Assembly: GCA_029891345.1 (NCBI GenBank)
Contig: CM057000.1
Location: 122,931,838 to 122,995,837, forward strand
Origin: Dryococelus australis
Lineage: Eukaryota; Arthropoda; Insecta; Phasmatodea; Phasmatidae
Reading direction: 5' to 3'
DNA length: 64,000 nt
Part shown: one piece after another, positions 23,374 to 36,070 of the stretch
How positions within the stretch are numbered: position 1 is the first letter of the stretch
Layout: every line of letters begins with the position of its first letter
Made by a program: the position numbers and the translations under genes
Notes under the pieces: model-generated
Database searches by the model: none
The model's input: the letters and a program-made list of their open reading frames with translations, nothing else
What the model was told of the DNA's origin: nothing

Positions 23374-24289
23374 GATTTTTTAAGTGTGAGAAATTTTGAT
23401 ACTGCTTAAAGCTCAGGTAATAAGAGCCAATGAAGGTAAAGTGAAATGAGGACAGAGCAAGAATAAATTAAAACAGTTGAGGAAATGTGAATGTTGTATA
23501 TTCTCATGTACTATATTGTGTGTGTGTGTGGGCGTGGAACTATACATTATGCAGCGCATATGTATTCAGTATCTCACATGTATACCTGCAGCATTCCTCG
23601 GAGGAGCAGTGAATACCAAAGATGGTGAGGCGGTAAGTTTGTGAATGATAAGTGTCCATCATCATCCTTCTCTCTAAAGTGCTTAACAATCAAATCTTGT
23701 AACATTTTGGTCCTCCAGCGACAGATTTCGTATCCAGAGATGTGATGCGTAACTGCAATAAATTTCCGTTCATTTTTACGTGCGTGGCGTAAATGTTAAG
23801 TGTACCACATGAGGGAAGTGACCGCGAAGACACTCTGAACCCACTCGCAACATAAAATTAGATTTTTTTTTTACCCCTCTTCATTATTATATGATGAAAT
23901 CTTCAGTAATAACAATATTTTCCTTTGAAAATGTAAAGTGTAGTGTTTCCTTTGTCTGTCAATTGTTAATTTTTTTGGCACGTAGGCTCTAGAGGAGTAG
24001 CAGGGTGAGGAGGGGGGAGGGGGGAAGAAAATGGAGAGGAGTGATTATGTAAGAACGAGAGATGAGATAACAGGCCTACAAATCCCTCTAAGCATTTGTG
24101 AACAGTTTACGACCCACCATTTCAGCCTCCATTATTTTTTTTTGTGTATAGGATGCACCCCAGACATTTTTTTACCTTATTTTGTGAAAAGCGTGAGTAA
24201 ATATAGTATAATACTGTGCACAGTGGCTGCGTGATTAAGAATGATGAGATGGCAGGTATTTGTCTAGGTTATATTAGGCCGATATTATT
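23374..24289. other. Unassigned intron sequence
   Basis: Contains a short TG tract near 23517 and a G-rich GGAGGGGGGAGGGGGG stretch near 24010-24025. No gene or named repeat is recognised. Confidence 0.4.
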
Positions 24290-25060
24290 TTCAAATTATT
24301 TAATGATCAATTCAATTTGAATTATCAAATACAATATCCAAGTATTCAATTTGAATTCAAAATTTTTGAAGCTTCGCAGACCCCTAGCATCAGGTTGCAC
24401 CATACGAACAACACTCAATTGCGGTTGAAGGATGGTCTTTTTCTGGGGGCTCAACAAGTTGCTCCTTATGAAATTTCCTGTCACGGCAGAATCTAACAAG
24501 GCTAGGACCCGTTTTCCATTTACTTCCACTTCAAAGTGAAGAGGGGGGGGGGGGCAATAGGAGGAGTAAGTTCCCCATTTAAACGTTGGATGCTGGGCCC
24601 TGATTGTCTGGTGGTGGTGGCCCGCTTTGCATCCTGGCTGCGGGGTTTCCTACATTGCGAGTTGAGGGTGTTTTGGTGGTAATGGTGGGGTGGTTTGTGG
24701 CTTCTGTTTGGTTTGTTGGTTTATTACACATAGTTCCCCAACCGTTTGGCTTGTGTCGACAGTCTATGCCAATGACTTTCAAGGCAGAACCAGCACATTG
24801 GTGCGAACGAGGCGCGTGGAGTAGGAGCTGGGGAACTCCTTTGTGTCTCTAACAATGGGGTTCGTGATTCAGTAGTTTTAACTGTTCGAACTTTTCAAGT
24901 GCATCCTGCGCCTAACAATTTTGTTCCACTTGCTTTGCACGCTCCACCAGTTCGTCAATGGTCGAAGACTTGGGCATGGATAGTACATTCTACACGCTGG
25001 ATAAAAACATTCTGCTAATTGGTCAAACAGAGCTTGGCTCATCCCCATTCAGAAATACTA
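24290..25060 (-). mobile_element. Ty3/gypsy-type fossil: gag end and protease piece
   Basis: Read on the minus strand, a Cys/His zinc-knuckle-like block (CWFCLESHWH) near 24800 is followed by an aspartic-protease-like segment, VNGKRVLALLDSAVTGNFI, near 24530-24470. This is the normal order of a gypsy-type gag-pol junction. The reading frames are broken several times and no RT or integrase follows, so it is an old fragment of a longer element. Confidence 0.6.
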
Positions 25061-26805
25061 GACAGAACATCTGTTCCTTTTTTTGTATAAATATTTCAGG
25101 TGTCACGCATCATGGTATTCAACTTTCGTGCACACTTTTTATCAGTGGCTGTACACTCCTTAAAATCTATCAGCTTTGTGAACACTTCACTTCAAACATG
25201 CCACACTTTAATAAAACCAGTATTTTACTTTATCGCTCTAAGTACATTGCAATCCCTCTTAGGTTTACAGAGGTTGTTGCCACTTTTCTTTGTAGGAGCC
25301 GATATAATGCAAGAACCTTAATGGACCACAGAAACGTGATTCAAAAGTTACTGCACTTGCATACATTAACGAAGTGGACACTGTGGCTGATAATTACTCC
25401 CCGACTCATACACTGCTACTCCTCCACGCACATCCCAACTATACAATCAGCAGTAGCAGCACTGCTCCGCTGCTGCCAGCGTCAGCTGTTGTTCAGCTAC
25501 CGGTCGCATCCCAGTAGCCTCCAGCAGTTGAACGAGCACTAGCGCTGAGCAGATACCAGGTAAAGCGACAGAAAGTTTCTGAACCAGTGTCACTAGACCA
25601 CATCCCTACTTGCAAACCAACCAAAACTATTTTATATAACGGCAAATTGCCCAAACGAGAATAACCCCTCCTTGGAGCATGACTCCAGCGTCACTGATAT
25701 CGCACGTTTATTTGAAGCCCGCCTCCTCTGCTAGTGTAAGACCTGCATACAGCAGATCACTGTAAGTAGAATTCACCCTCAAGATTATAATCCCCCAGCT
25801 CTCCCACCCGGCAAAACATTCACAACCCAGTCAAACAAATATATCTTCCCGGGTGGGGTATACCCGCTCCCCTTCCGCAGGCTAGCCGGGGGTCTTGTAA
25901 GCGATTCCTGTCGAAGCCAGGGTGTATTCTTTCACTTTCCCGTAAAGCAACTTACTGAAGAAGGGAGAATGAGGTTCCACTCCTCACACCGCACACATCA
26001 GATGGGGCACTGGGCACTTTTCTAACCCTTCTTTGGTACACTGGGATAAGCACCGCTGTACTATGTGATTTACTTAGTAATGACTCATGCTTCAAATTCT
26101 AGAGGTGGCGAGAGGAATCCAGCAGTACATATGATGCATCAACATCTGACGTACCAGATTTTGGAATGTATAGGCCGCACATATTTACAAAAAAAAAAAA
26201 TGACTACAAAAAGTGGGGTGCCACTTATATACGAGATATTATTTAAAAAACATTTTCCCCGAAACATGTTTCGGAATTTGTCAGCATAAAGTACATTTTT
26301 ATGCTTTAACTTGAAAACTTGAAGGAAGGAAGGGAAGAGGGGAAAACTTTTCCACTTGAGCCATTATTTGTTCGCTCACATTCATAAACAAAATCATCTT
26401 CACCTCACACATGAAAATGTAAAAATGTAGTCACATTACCATCTGTGAAATAGTAATTGAACAACATATATTTGTAAATATCGCAACATAATACAAATTT
26501 TCTGTCACAAATGTTTTGTAGGAGAGAGATTTAGTTGGGATTTATTATGTTTGTACGAAATTGTGACTTAACAATATTTACAGGAATAAAAATATTCAAT
26601 GCGGCCTATACATTATCTCTAATTTTTCATCAAAAACTTCAAGTGCTGCCTATACACACATGCGGCCTATCCACGCCAAAACACAGTAATAGTATTCAGC
26701 AATGCTCTTGATGGCTGAAAGTGGCCCTGATCTTGAAAGACATGGTAGGAGACACACACTATGGACATACAGTGACTGTACTGCTCCCACATTAATCATG
26801 ACGCG
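25061..26805. other. Unassigned intron sequence
   Basis: A 194-codon plus-strand open frame at 24958-25542 overlaps the gypsy fragment antisense and matches no family. The rest has no recognisable gene. A GC-rich patch near 25800-25930 resembles retroelement internal sequence but was not placed. Confidence 0.35.
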
Positions 26806-28330
26806 TGCCGCTTCTACACCTATTATAATAAGACTCCGACTCATCGCCTAAGAGTACTGCTTCCAACTCTACAGACGTGAGCAACGTGTTGCCTACCACT
26901 ACAGGCAACGGAAACTTCTGTGTCTTTCTTTCTCACCTGGAAGGCACGCATCCCGGCAGGCACGACCCCCCCCCCCCCTCTCTCCAGACTCAACGCCAAC
27001 AAGCTGCCCAGACCTCGGGCACTGTCGAGCAAACCTGACGAGGCACGAAGCCAGAACGGCTGACGAGATAATAATTCTTACGCCACCAAGGGCCGGAGGA
27101 CGTCACGCCTCCCCCGCTCCCCGCAGCTTACAAGCTACCACTATATAAGTCCGGCCGCAGCCGAGCTCTGGAGTCATTCTTTCGCATCTCTTGCACCGCC
27201 CACAGCACTCTTAGTGCTCTGGAGCTCTAGAGAAGTTTGAAGCCTAAAAGTACGCCTTTGCGGAAACCAACTATGTACATCGACTCCCAGTCAACCTGGC
27301 AACATACAAACACGAACTTTCTTCTTTAACTTCATTTGTCTCCTCTAGACGCCTTTAATTAGTAGTTTAACTGTAACTCTTATTTTTGTCTAGACTCAGC
27401 CTTTCCCTTTTATTTAAAACCAGCATCACCTACACCTGGAACCACGCAGTTACCTTCAGCTATCATCGACTTGGTAGGAGGTAGCACAGGTCACGTGTGT
27501 ATTGAACATTTAATAAACACACGTTGCGTTCTACTTTGCTACTTTCATTTCCAGGGTATATATCTGTATTCACAGTTGGAGGTAGATTATGCTGTGCACT
27601 GCCAACGGAATCCGGGGAAATTATTAAACCGAACTAAGATATACACATTAGACGGCTACCTGATTCTTTCCCTCAAACACACAGCACTATTAAGTGTTCC
27701 TGGGGAAGAAACAGTAATGCTCCAACCACTAGTAACACCTTCACACCAGGAGACACGACACACTCGGATTACTTCACACCACTCACACGATTAGTGTGAG
27801 GTGACGATAACCTGCAGTGCTGCCGGGTATTCTGGGTGGACACACAACCAGTAGAGGCTTGGCGCAACTCTGGTTCAACGTCCCTGATAAAGTTCGCCTA
27901 CAGTGGGTGATCATTGGGGACTTTTATCGAGCTGACCGACAAGTCACTATTGGGGTACTCTGTTAGTATTTCCGTTTCACTGCACTGCGTGATTTATAGA
28001 ACTGTTACCCTATGCCTCATGAGAGGAGTGGTAGGAGACACAGAGAGCAACACCTGGCTCACCCTGCTGCCTGGCCAAGGATAGTATCACCCTATCCTAC
28101 GGAGGATAGAAAGGCAGAACGGGTCCTTGCCGCCGAACTCAGACGTCAAGCAGTCGTACCTGCTCCGGTAATATTAATTGAGTTTCCACTGTGTGTTTGC
28201 ACCAGCTACAAGTATAACCCTGTTATCTACAGCTTCTTAACCAGAGTGGAAGTTTGCCTAGGCTGGGATGTGATCTGGACAAAAGAAGAACGACTTGGGA
28301 GCATTCGTGCAGGCATTCACCCTGCTTAAG
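26806..28330 (+). mobile_element. LTR element fossil, family A copy 4 with short basic ORF
   Basis: The LTR (26806 to about 27550) has a C tract at 26966-26978, TATATAAG at 27142, CACCTACACCTGG near 27425, TAGGAGGTAGCAC near 27474 and AATAAA near 27512. The leader is nearly identical in order to the one after 2314-3064. A 105-residue frame at 28012-28329 starts MPHERSGRRHREQHLAHPAA and has RKAERVLAAELR and VCLGWD. These segments correspond to those of the frame at 6779-6468. No pol follows; the GMPS exon lies 430 bp further on. It is a partial element. Confidence 0.7.
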
Positions 28331-28756
28331 AATAAACTTACCTCAACTACCTAACTAGACGTGAGAGTATATCAGAACTAGCCAACACTCCTCGCCTTAT
28401 CCCCGCTACATAAGTCGCTTATGATTTAGCGAGTAAAATCTGTAACTACAATGTCCAGTCAGTCTAATCGGACACGCGTCAACCAATTCTGCCAATCTTG
28501 TCTCTACCAGTTCTGCCTATGCTGGCCTCAAATATACCATGCTTTCAGAGACAGATATGCTGACCCGAGGACCTGCTGGGAATCTGGCTAAGCTGCCAAG
28601 TGTATCCGTGCTGGCTCCCTTTGGGGTCACAGTGGATTGAGTGAAAAATGCACAGGTGCAGATAGTAGATCTTACATGACGAGCGGAGTCAGACAAAGTA
28701 GAGCATGTGAAAAGACAGAGAGAGAGATGGAGGGTGTAAACAGGAAGTAAAAGTAC

Positions 28757-28987
28757 CTGGTTGGCAACGTAGTCAGCCTGGCGCAAGGTTGCTAGCACGT
28801 GGCTAGTGAGGAATGTGGGGGTAATGTCCAGCACCTGGTCCTGAACCAGTGGCCCCATCACATAACACACTCTGTTGACGTTACGGCAAACACGCGGGAT
28901 GAGGCGAGCCAGGAACAGCAAGTCCACCCAGTCTGGCTCCTTCTCACTCGACAGTCCCACTACGTAGCTGTAGCTGCGGCAGTCTCC
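28757..28987 (-). CDS. GMPS: GMP synthase, third-from-last exon
   Basis: This exon encodes 77 residues, starting GDCRSYSYVVGLSSEKEPDW and including the DLLFLARLIPRVCRNVNRV, DITPTFLTSHVLATLRQADY blocks. It matches human GDCRSYSYVCGISSKDEPDW and TFLTTGVLSTLRQADF. This is the segment that is longer in eukaryotic than in bacterial GMP synthetases, within the C-terminal domain. The acceptor is ATGTTGCAG before 28987 and the donor is CAG|GTACTT after 28757. Both ends are phase 0, so it joins GVQ|GDCR upstream and ANQ|ALAA downstream. The longer open frame to 28517 is read-through into the intron. Confidence 0.96.
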
Positions 28988-29279
28988 CTGCAACATACAA
29001 TATCAACAAAACTCACACCATCTCCCCTCCACAGAACACCATAGAATATAACAATGAGGTAGACTGGTTTCTGCAGATGAACTGAATTCTCAAGAATCAC
29101 CATGAGAAATTGTCAAATTGTTGCAGTTCAACATGTGTCTTAAACAGCATCAATTAAAATGCCTGTCTACTTGCCCAAGACAAGTAGAAATCAGTACGGA
29201 CAGGTGAAAGTCATATTTCACTTGTCCGTTGAACAGATAGGTAACAAAAATGGCAAGAAAATAAAGTACCACATTTACT

Positions 29280-30970
29280 TATGTATACAATAGGTACGTT
29301 AAGTGAATAATTTCATCCGGTGATGTAGTACGTATCCAAGAATAGGTGTTATTTACTGGGAGATCGCTGACACAGGGCAATTTTTGTATAAACAGAAGCA
29401 CGGCCCCATTCTCCAGCAGACGCTGGAGCTCGCCGGCCATAAGGTTCGCTAGCTCTCCTACAGTCTGCGGAAGACTCTCTCTCCTCTCCTCTCCAGCCCG
29501 CCCAGTGTTCAGCCTCCTTCCACTTCAACAGCCCTAGGCAGGGCTCGAACCACCACCTCCAACCGGCAGCTTGCAGAAGGCCGCCAGCACTCCAACCACA
29601 GCTTGGACAAGACTTCCTTCAGCTGACCGCCCAGGAACAGCTCTTACCCTTACCTCAGTCAACTTCCCTTGACTCCACGGTAACAGGTCGTTGCACAATT
29701 TATGTCCCCCTGGATAGAGCCCCTTGTTATGATCATGCTGTAAATAGCGTACCCTTTAATTTGATTACTTAATTAGGAATTTTCCTAGGAAATTAAATAT
29801 TTCATTTTATTAAACTTTCCCAGGCTTGCCTTAGCCTTTTGATTTTAATTCAGTATTTTAATATAATTCCTTACCTAACTTTGTGTGCAATTATTTAGCC
29901 GGGTCTCTCCTAACTCATTGTTTTAAATATAATAAAATATTATGTATCAAGCCTAACCTTTTTGTGTGTCGTTTACAGTCATTTTAATTTAAGATCATGT
30001 GCCATTTTTTAAATTATTGCTTTATTAATTTAGTGTTGTGTATCCATTCAGTGCGCATTTGATTCTAAACAACTTCCCGTCTTTGTCTGGCTGTATAGTG
30101 TGCTGAATCCCTCACGAGGCAGGGCCTGACATTGGACCTAATCCCCAAGATTCCAGTGCACCTGCCGCCGATATCTGGCAAAAGGTTCTGTTACTTGGGT
30201 TGTCCTTGTGAACAGCAGGTCCACGGTAGTGACTGTAGAATTCACCCTGCCCAGGACTGCTCGTACGCAACCCCTGTGACAATCTCAATTTAATTAATTC
30301 ATTTCTCAATGCACAAACAACACGGTGGTACTGGAAGCCATCAGAGGCGACGTGAGAGGCATGCCTTATTGCAACAAGCTATAGAGAACCTGATAATCAC
30401 TGACTCACACCCTAGTACACTAGTGAATTAGCTAGCGACCCTATTGATTATAATATATTACCCCCTGACCACGAGATCCAATTAAAACATTTGTTAGGTT
30501 GGTGTGAACTGGACGAAGCATCCGACTCCGAGGAAACCCCCATTAAGCCAACCCTTATAAAGTCAGCAAACTCAAGTACTGACACAGAGTCCCTCTAGCC
30601 GATCTATCATTGTGAGACTAAATTCTGGCAGGATACTTCGGGTTTAGCACTCGAAAACAAAAGTATTCCCCAACTTCTGCACCACATAATGTTGGCTTCC
30701 AGAAAGACGATCAGGGTTTGAATCCCTCCTAAGGCAGTTCCCCGCACGCAGCCAGAAACATCCATAGACAACTTCATCCCCGCTCGCCAACCCACGAGGC
30801 CACGGTGGATCAATCCTGTAAGTATAAGCCAGACTGCTCACCACCATAATCACTCATATCTCATAACCGATTGAGCTCATTCGCCCCCTATTGGGACAGC
30901 TGGCATCCCGACTATTGACGTCCCTTGTGGTACAGAGAGTAAGGCTACCCGGAAGGGAAAGAACAGTCTA
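29280..30970 (+). mobile_element. LTR element fossil, family C-like copy 3
   Basis: A promoter-like TTGTATAAACAG near 29384, a TTCCCAGGCTTGCCTTAGCC block near 29817-29836 and an AT-rich U5-like stretch resemble the other LTRs. A leader leads to a short basic frame at about 30310 (MHKQHGGTGSHQRRRERHAL). This is followed about 580 bp later by the GACAGCTGGCATCCCGA block at 30893, shared with 9735 and 48921. The spacing of ORF to block is 524-583 bp in all three. LTR edges are approximate. It is a degenerate relic with no pol. Confidence 0.5.
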
Positions 30971-32529
30971 GAAGGCATCATAGCCTTATTTGGTAAGCAA
31001 GTCGCTAGTGTCTCAAGTTTTTCGCTTTTATCATTGCAAAACTGTACAATCTTGTGTTTTTTCATTGTTTTGTCTGTAATTTGCATTTTCGATGCAACAG
31101 GACCTCTACTTAATGTCTTTTTCAAGGCTAAATCCCGTCACGTTCCTTGCTTAGTCATCCTGCTACGTGCCAGCGATTATGTTACATCATTACATATGCC
31201 ACATTCGTATAACAATGCAAGAGTTTGTTGACAAGACTACAGCAGCTCACACCACATTCCCCTGTGTTATGCGTCGGTCACCTCTACCGGCCATTATTAC
31301 TTGCAATTGTAGCTTTCCGGTTGAAATTTGCGCCGCTGACTAAGAGCTAGAGTGCATTCACTTCATGATTATTTCCGTAAAACGAAATTAAATGTGGGTC
31401 AGCTTTTACTTTGAGTACCTTCATTGTAGACTTATCACTCTTCCGTAGTTACCCTCGTGTAACAGGTTTGCAGGTGATCCTGATGAATCTTACTCAAACG
31501 AGTCCAACACTATTTTCCTATCAAACATGCACTAGTTTGGCCGCCCTTCCCTTCAACCCTCCGGCACTGATGGAAAGGAGGAGCCACACAGGTATACTGT
31601 CCATGGAACAGCTTGTCTGCTTGGTGTTCACTGGCCTCTCTCAAGCGGACTCCGCTGAGACACACTTGTGTCCTCTAGGTTGGGAACACTGGGACAGGGT
31701 CACAGACCCGTGTGCGTATCTGTACAAGGTGAGGTCTGACATCCCTCGTGTCACGCAGTCTCCGCCGGACTTGAGAATAAGGTGTATGCCTGTCCACTGC
31801 AGCACATGCCGCCACACATCACTGCACAAGGAACCTACAGACGTGGTACAGACGTAGGAGGGTAAGTTCCAATGCCCTACACCCAGAGGAAAGGCTTGAA
31901 GGAAACAGTTAGGCAGACACTCTTACCATCAGGTAGAGCACATGAATATCAGTTTTTCCTGGCCAAACAGCTAGCTAGTTTGCACCTCAAGAACAGGCAC
32001 AAGCGCTACGCCATCTGCAAGACCCTGTGGAAGTTTCAGTGCCCAGCGATCTCTTCACATCACCTGAAAAGACAGACCCAGTCAAGTAACTGTGGTGGTT
32101 CACCGAGTATCTGCGCCAGCGCAATTAACCTCCAACACCAGTAATAGGCTACGTAGTACCTGCTAACTTTCACCCCACACCTCTGTCAGAACCACAGGTC
32201 ATCATTAGTCAGAACCCTGTAAAAGAAGTACAAACGTCATGCTTTCAACTGCTGCTTCATCCAAACGTCGCACAGGTATACCAATGGCAGTGGTGGCACC
32301 TAGACGCTGAATCGTGTTGCCCACTCTCAATTTTGTGCCCTGCTGCATAGCCACACAGACACAAGGGGATAGGCGCCAGTACCCCAAAAAAACAAAACCC
32401 CCCTTGTACATATACAAGCGCCTGGCTCAGCGCCTAGACAAAAGACCCAGACATCTACTATAAAGTGTCGAGTATATATTCCCGGCACGTCACGCATCAA
32501 CTAGAGGGGCAACCCAGGAGCCGTCTTAT
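30971..32529 (+). other. Unassigned stretch with a 148-codon open frame
   Basis: The longest frame is at 31411-31857, with a cysteine-containing SAETHLCPLGWEHWDRVTDP segment, and another 90 codons are open at 31872-32144. Neither matches a family I know. Position between two retroelement fossils suggests retroelement internal sequence rather than a host exon. A TGGTGCCCAACGTGGGG primer-binding-site-like string closes the region at 32533. Confidence 0.3.
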
Positions 32530-35230
32530 TCTGGTGCCCAACGTGGGGTGAAGACTGTCGAAGTTATGCAAGACAGCGTGAAAAAGCCAGCCATGACCGT
32601 CAACTCCACACGAGCCATCCAGGAAGCAGACGAGCCAAAGACTAAAAAGCAACTTCGGCAGTTCCTGGGTCTTTGTAATTGGCTACGTGACTGTATCAAA
32701 CATCGCCAGTCTTATGGCACCCCTGCACCCCCAACTTGAGAAAGAAGCAAGATGGCGATTGGGACCCGAACACCACACTGCATTTCCAGCTTTAAAGAAG
32801 AACTTCCAGAATATAAAGTAGCTTCACCGTCCACAAGGGGAAGGACCCCTAATTCTCAAGACAGAAGCTTACCAGAACGCCCTCAGCACCATACTACACC
32901 AAGAGGATGAAGTAGGCCACCCGCGGGTAATAGCGTATGCCAGTACCCAGCTAAACGCACAACCGAACAACGCTACCATATTAACGAACAAGAGTGCCTA
33001 GCAGTTATATGGGCGGTTCGGAAATACTGGTATTACTTGGAAGGGGCTCACTTCATTCTCCGCACAGACAGTGGCTGCGGGAGTCCACAGCCGTTAAGGC
33101 AAAGCTTAAGGAGGTGGGACATGTTTCTGACAAAATTTGATTTTGAAGTGCAGCATTGCTCCAGAAATCCGAACAATTTACCTGACACCCTGTCCCGCAA
33201 ACTTAATTTGGACCTCGCAGAGAAAACGAACAATGACTGGGATTGCATGGTACCATCCCCCAACCTCAGGTCAACCCGAAGAGCAGATCCGACTGCTACA
33301 GTCACAAATCCGTAGTGACCAGATCACCGCTCACCAACAAGACCTGGAAGTACAGGGGCTACTCCAGGAACACCATAACTGCTTCGAGATCCCGAACGAT
33401 GTAGTATGGTCCCGCAACAGGCAACCTGGGACGATATTGACTATATGGCTAACCAAAGCCCCCCATGCCAATATCTGCCATCACTACCACGATCACCTGG
33501 AGGCCGCTCACCAAGTCGGGACATCAGCCATCTACTCATTATTACCAACCTGTTTTCCAGCTGGGAAGAAGCATTTCCCCTACCCAGCCAGGAGATGCAC
33601 CACATCAATGAAAAATTCAAGGCCTAAATTTTCCCTAGGTGGGGATACCCACAATGCCTCCTAACGAACAACGTAACACAATTCACTGGCCGTAAGTGGC
33701 TCGCCGCCTGCAAAGAATGGGGAGTGGAGATATGGACAACCACACATTACCACCCACAGGTGAACCCCTACCGAAAGGAGAAATCAGGAGATAAAGAAAA
33801 TCATGCATCTTAGCATTGGGGACAACCACAAACATTGGGATAGTATTTCCCAAAGATACTATTTTCCTTACGGAGAAGGACCAACAAAGCCACCAACACA
33901 AGTCCAAGCCAGTTCCTTCTTGGAACCACCTTACGCCGACCCGAAGACTGGCAGTGGGAAAGTCCCCCTTCCAAACTACCACAGCCAGAAGATGTGCGTC
34001 TAGCAGCTCTAGCCTGAACTGACACTGCAAGGGAAGCCCGGGAAAGATATACTGAACGCAAGTACCCACAACCTCGAATGGGCACCCCGTTTAATGTGGG
34101 CAAGAGTGTACCCTGCGACTTCATCGACTCAGTAAATCAAGCAACCAGTTTAGCACCGGCCTCCTGGCAAATGGGAAGGCTGTGGTTGGTCGGCACAATA
34201 ACGTTTACTGGGTGGAAGATCCCGGAGGCGAATTCGCAAAGCAGCGCGAGGACAAATCTGGCCCTTCCCACGCAAGAGCTCTGCGGGAGCACAAGTAGCA
34301 GCTTCATAACATCCGAAGCCTCAGAGGAATTGGACGAACCTACCAACATGTTTACCCCGTGACCACAGGTCCAACAAAAAAGCTCGTGCCCCAGCACCAA
34401 CCACAACCAACCAAGGAACAAGCTGCATTCCACCAGCCTGGCCTAAGAGATTGCCAAAAGCAGCAGGGCCTATGTCGTACACTGCCCTCAACTCCCAACA
34501 AATTCAAGAACAAGACAGAGACCAGAGGGGAAAAGTGGCCCCCAAGCACCAGTGAGTTATCTTGGCGCAGCCCACCAACCCGGGAGAAACGACCACTGCG
34601 GCCACAGCCGAAACCCATTGGCGAAAGGAAGTAAATGCCGAGCATCAAGACACAAACCAGGGAAAGACCACTTTCCCCGGAATCGAGACAAAGCGCACCT
34701 ACAAAGCCGTACTGGGAACACCCGGCCACACCGAGAAGAACCGATGAAATGTTCCCAACCACCCCAGCCAACAGCGAGGGTCAGATGAGAACTCTCCACC
34801 TGAATAAACCAATCATGAGGGCCTCATTGAGCTTGTGCCGGCGGCCACCCAGTACCTGGAGGAACCGCAGTCCGCTCCAAAGAACTGGACCTGCAATGGA
34901 AGCAACCACGACCACGGAGGCATTCTTCACTTCGGGAGGTGAAGACACTGCTACTTCAACCGGAGGGGCACACAAAGAAAGCCTACCACAAGACCTGTCC
35001 CAGACAGGACCTGCAGCCCCAGTGTCGCCCCTCGACGCCCGGGCCTCTCTTCAACACCAACTGAAGGGGCAGAAGAAGATAGTCTATCCCACGGCCTGCC
35101 CCTTACGGTGCCAGCAACCCCGGTGCTGCCTCATGCCGAGGCAGACATCTGGGGTACTCCGTCCATATGAGAGGAGGACCTACAGCCAGGCACATGGCGG
35201 GGGTCCTTACCGAGTCCCTAATTGAGCCGT
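32530..35230 (+). mobile_element. Ty3/gypsy retrotransposon fossil (pol remains)
   Basis: In order, a reverse-transcriptase tail (KKQLRQFLGLCNWLRDCI, about 32640), an RNase H-like part (about 33040-33200), integrase core-like blocks (about 33440-33790) and an integrase-tail-like part (about 34020-34230) can be recognised across different frames. Proline-rich sequence of unknown origin follows to about 35230. A primer-binding-site-like TGGTGCCCAACGTGGGG at 32533 lies directly before pol, with no gag between. No matching LTR pair was found. The element is heavily broken (many breaks) and probably old. Confidence 0.75.
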
Positions 35231-35788
35231 CTGCCAAATAGGAAGTAACACTAGCCAAACCACTGCCCCTGGTGGCTATCCCACTGGCAGTTACGACAGT
35301 GGACCTGTCACTACGCCCTCACCACCTGCTGGTCAGTCCTGGAACGCAGGCAAGGGCAGCCTCAGCGGACCTGCCAAGCCCTCATGGTACCAGGCCGGTA
35401 CCGGGTGCCACCCTGGAGGCAGCACTCAAAGTTTGCCTTGCCTACCCTGCTGCACGTCGCCCAGAGAAAGCATGGGAGGCCTATAAAGAAGACGTGGGGA
35501 AAGCCTCGTTCTGCAATGCAACAAGCCACTATAAGTGATGGTCGAGATTTTGTCTCCCTCTTAAACAGAGTAGGCATACTGTCAACATGTGCATACAGGG
35601 AAGTGCAGTGCTACGAAAAGAGAAAGCCCTATAGTTAGCTAGGGGTGACCTTGATAAGTGTGATACTGTGGAGGGAGATCTGTAATAGTAATGGCGTTGA
35701 CAGCCTTAAGTAAGCCAACTGCAACCACAAATGTAAAATTTTCTTAAAGATATTTCCGGCTCAATAACTGTCCTACAATTTGAATACT
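35231..35788. other. Unassigned intron sequence
   Basis: GC-richer to about 35540 (possibly the tail of the gypsy relic), then AT-rich. No gene is recognised. Confidence 0.35.
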
Positions 35789-35835
35789 ACACACACACTC
35801 ACACACTCACTCTCTCTCGCTCTCTCTTGCTATCA

Positions 35836-35929
<94 letters not shown>

Positions 35930-36070
35930 CGAGAGAGAGAGAGCGAGAGAGAGTGATATATATATATATATATATATCTCTCTCTGTGTGTGTTTGCGTG
36001 CGCATGTACGTGCGCGTGTGCATGCGCGTGCATGCATGTGTGTGTGTGTGATATATATATATATATATAT
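35789..36070. repeat. Compound microsatellite (CA/CT)(TA)(GA)(TA)(TG)(TA)
   Basis: Successive blocks of CACA/CTCT, about 80 bases of TA, GAGA, TA, TCTC/TGTG and TA. The CT-TA-GA core near 35833-35955 is self-complementary. The long open frames reported on both strands here are repeat artefacts. Confidence 0.95.

Noticed and set aside
24958-25542. 194-codon plus-strand open frame
   Set aside because: No recognisable domain; its start overlaps a gypsy-type relic on the other strand, and composition is like the non-coding surroundings.
31411-31857. 148-codon open frame with several cysteines
   Set aside because: Considered as a host exon or lectin-like domain, but there is no convincing motif set and it lies among retroelement debris; left unassigned.
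32533-32549. Primer-binding site proving a nearby 5' LTR
   Set aside because: The string resembles a retroelement primer-binding site, but no gag lies between it and pol and no LTR pair was found, so a chance match or an internally deleted element cannot be separated.
34635-35225. 196-codon proline-rich open frame
   Set aside because: Downstream of a broken gypsy pol, overlapping open frames on both strands and no known domain; not supported as a gene.
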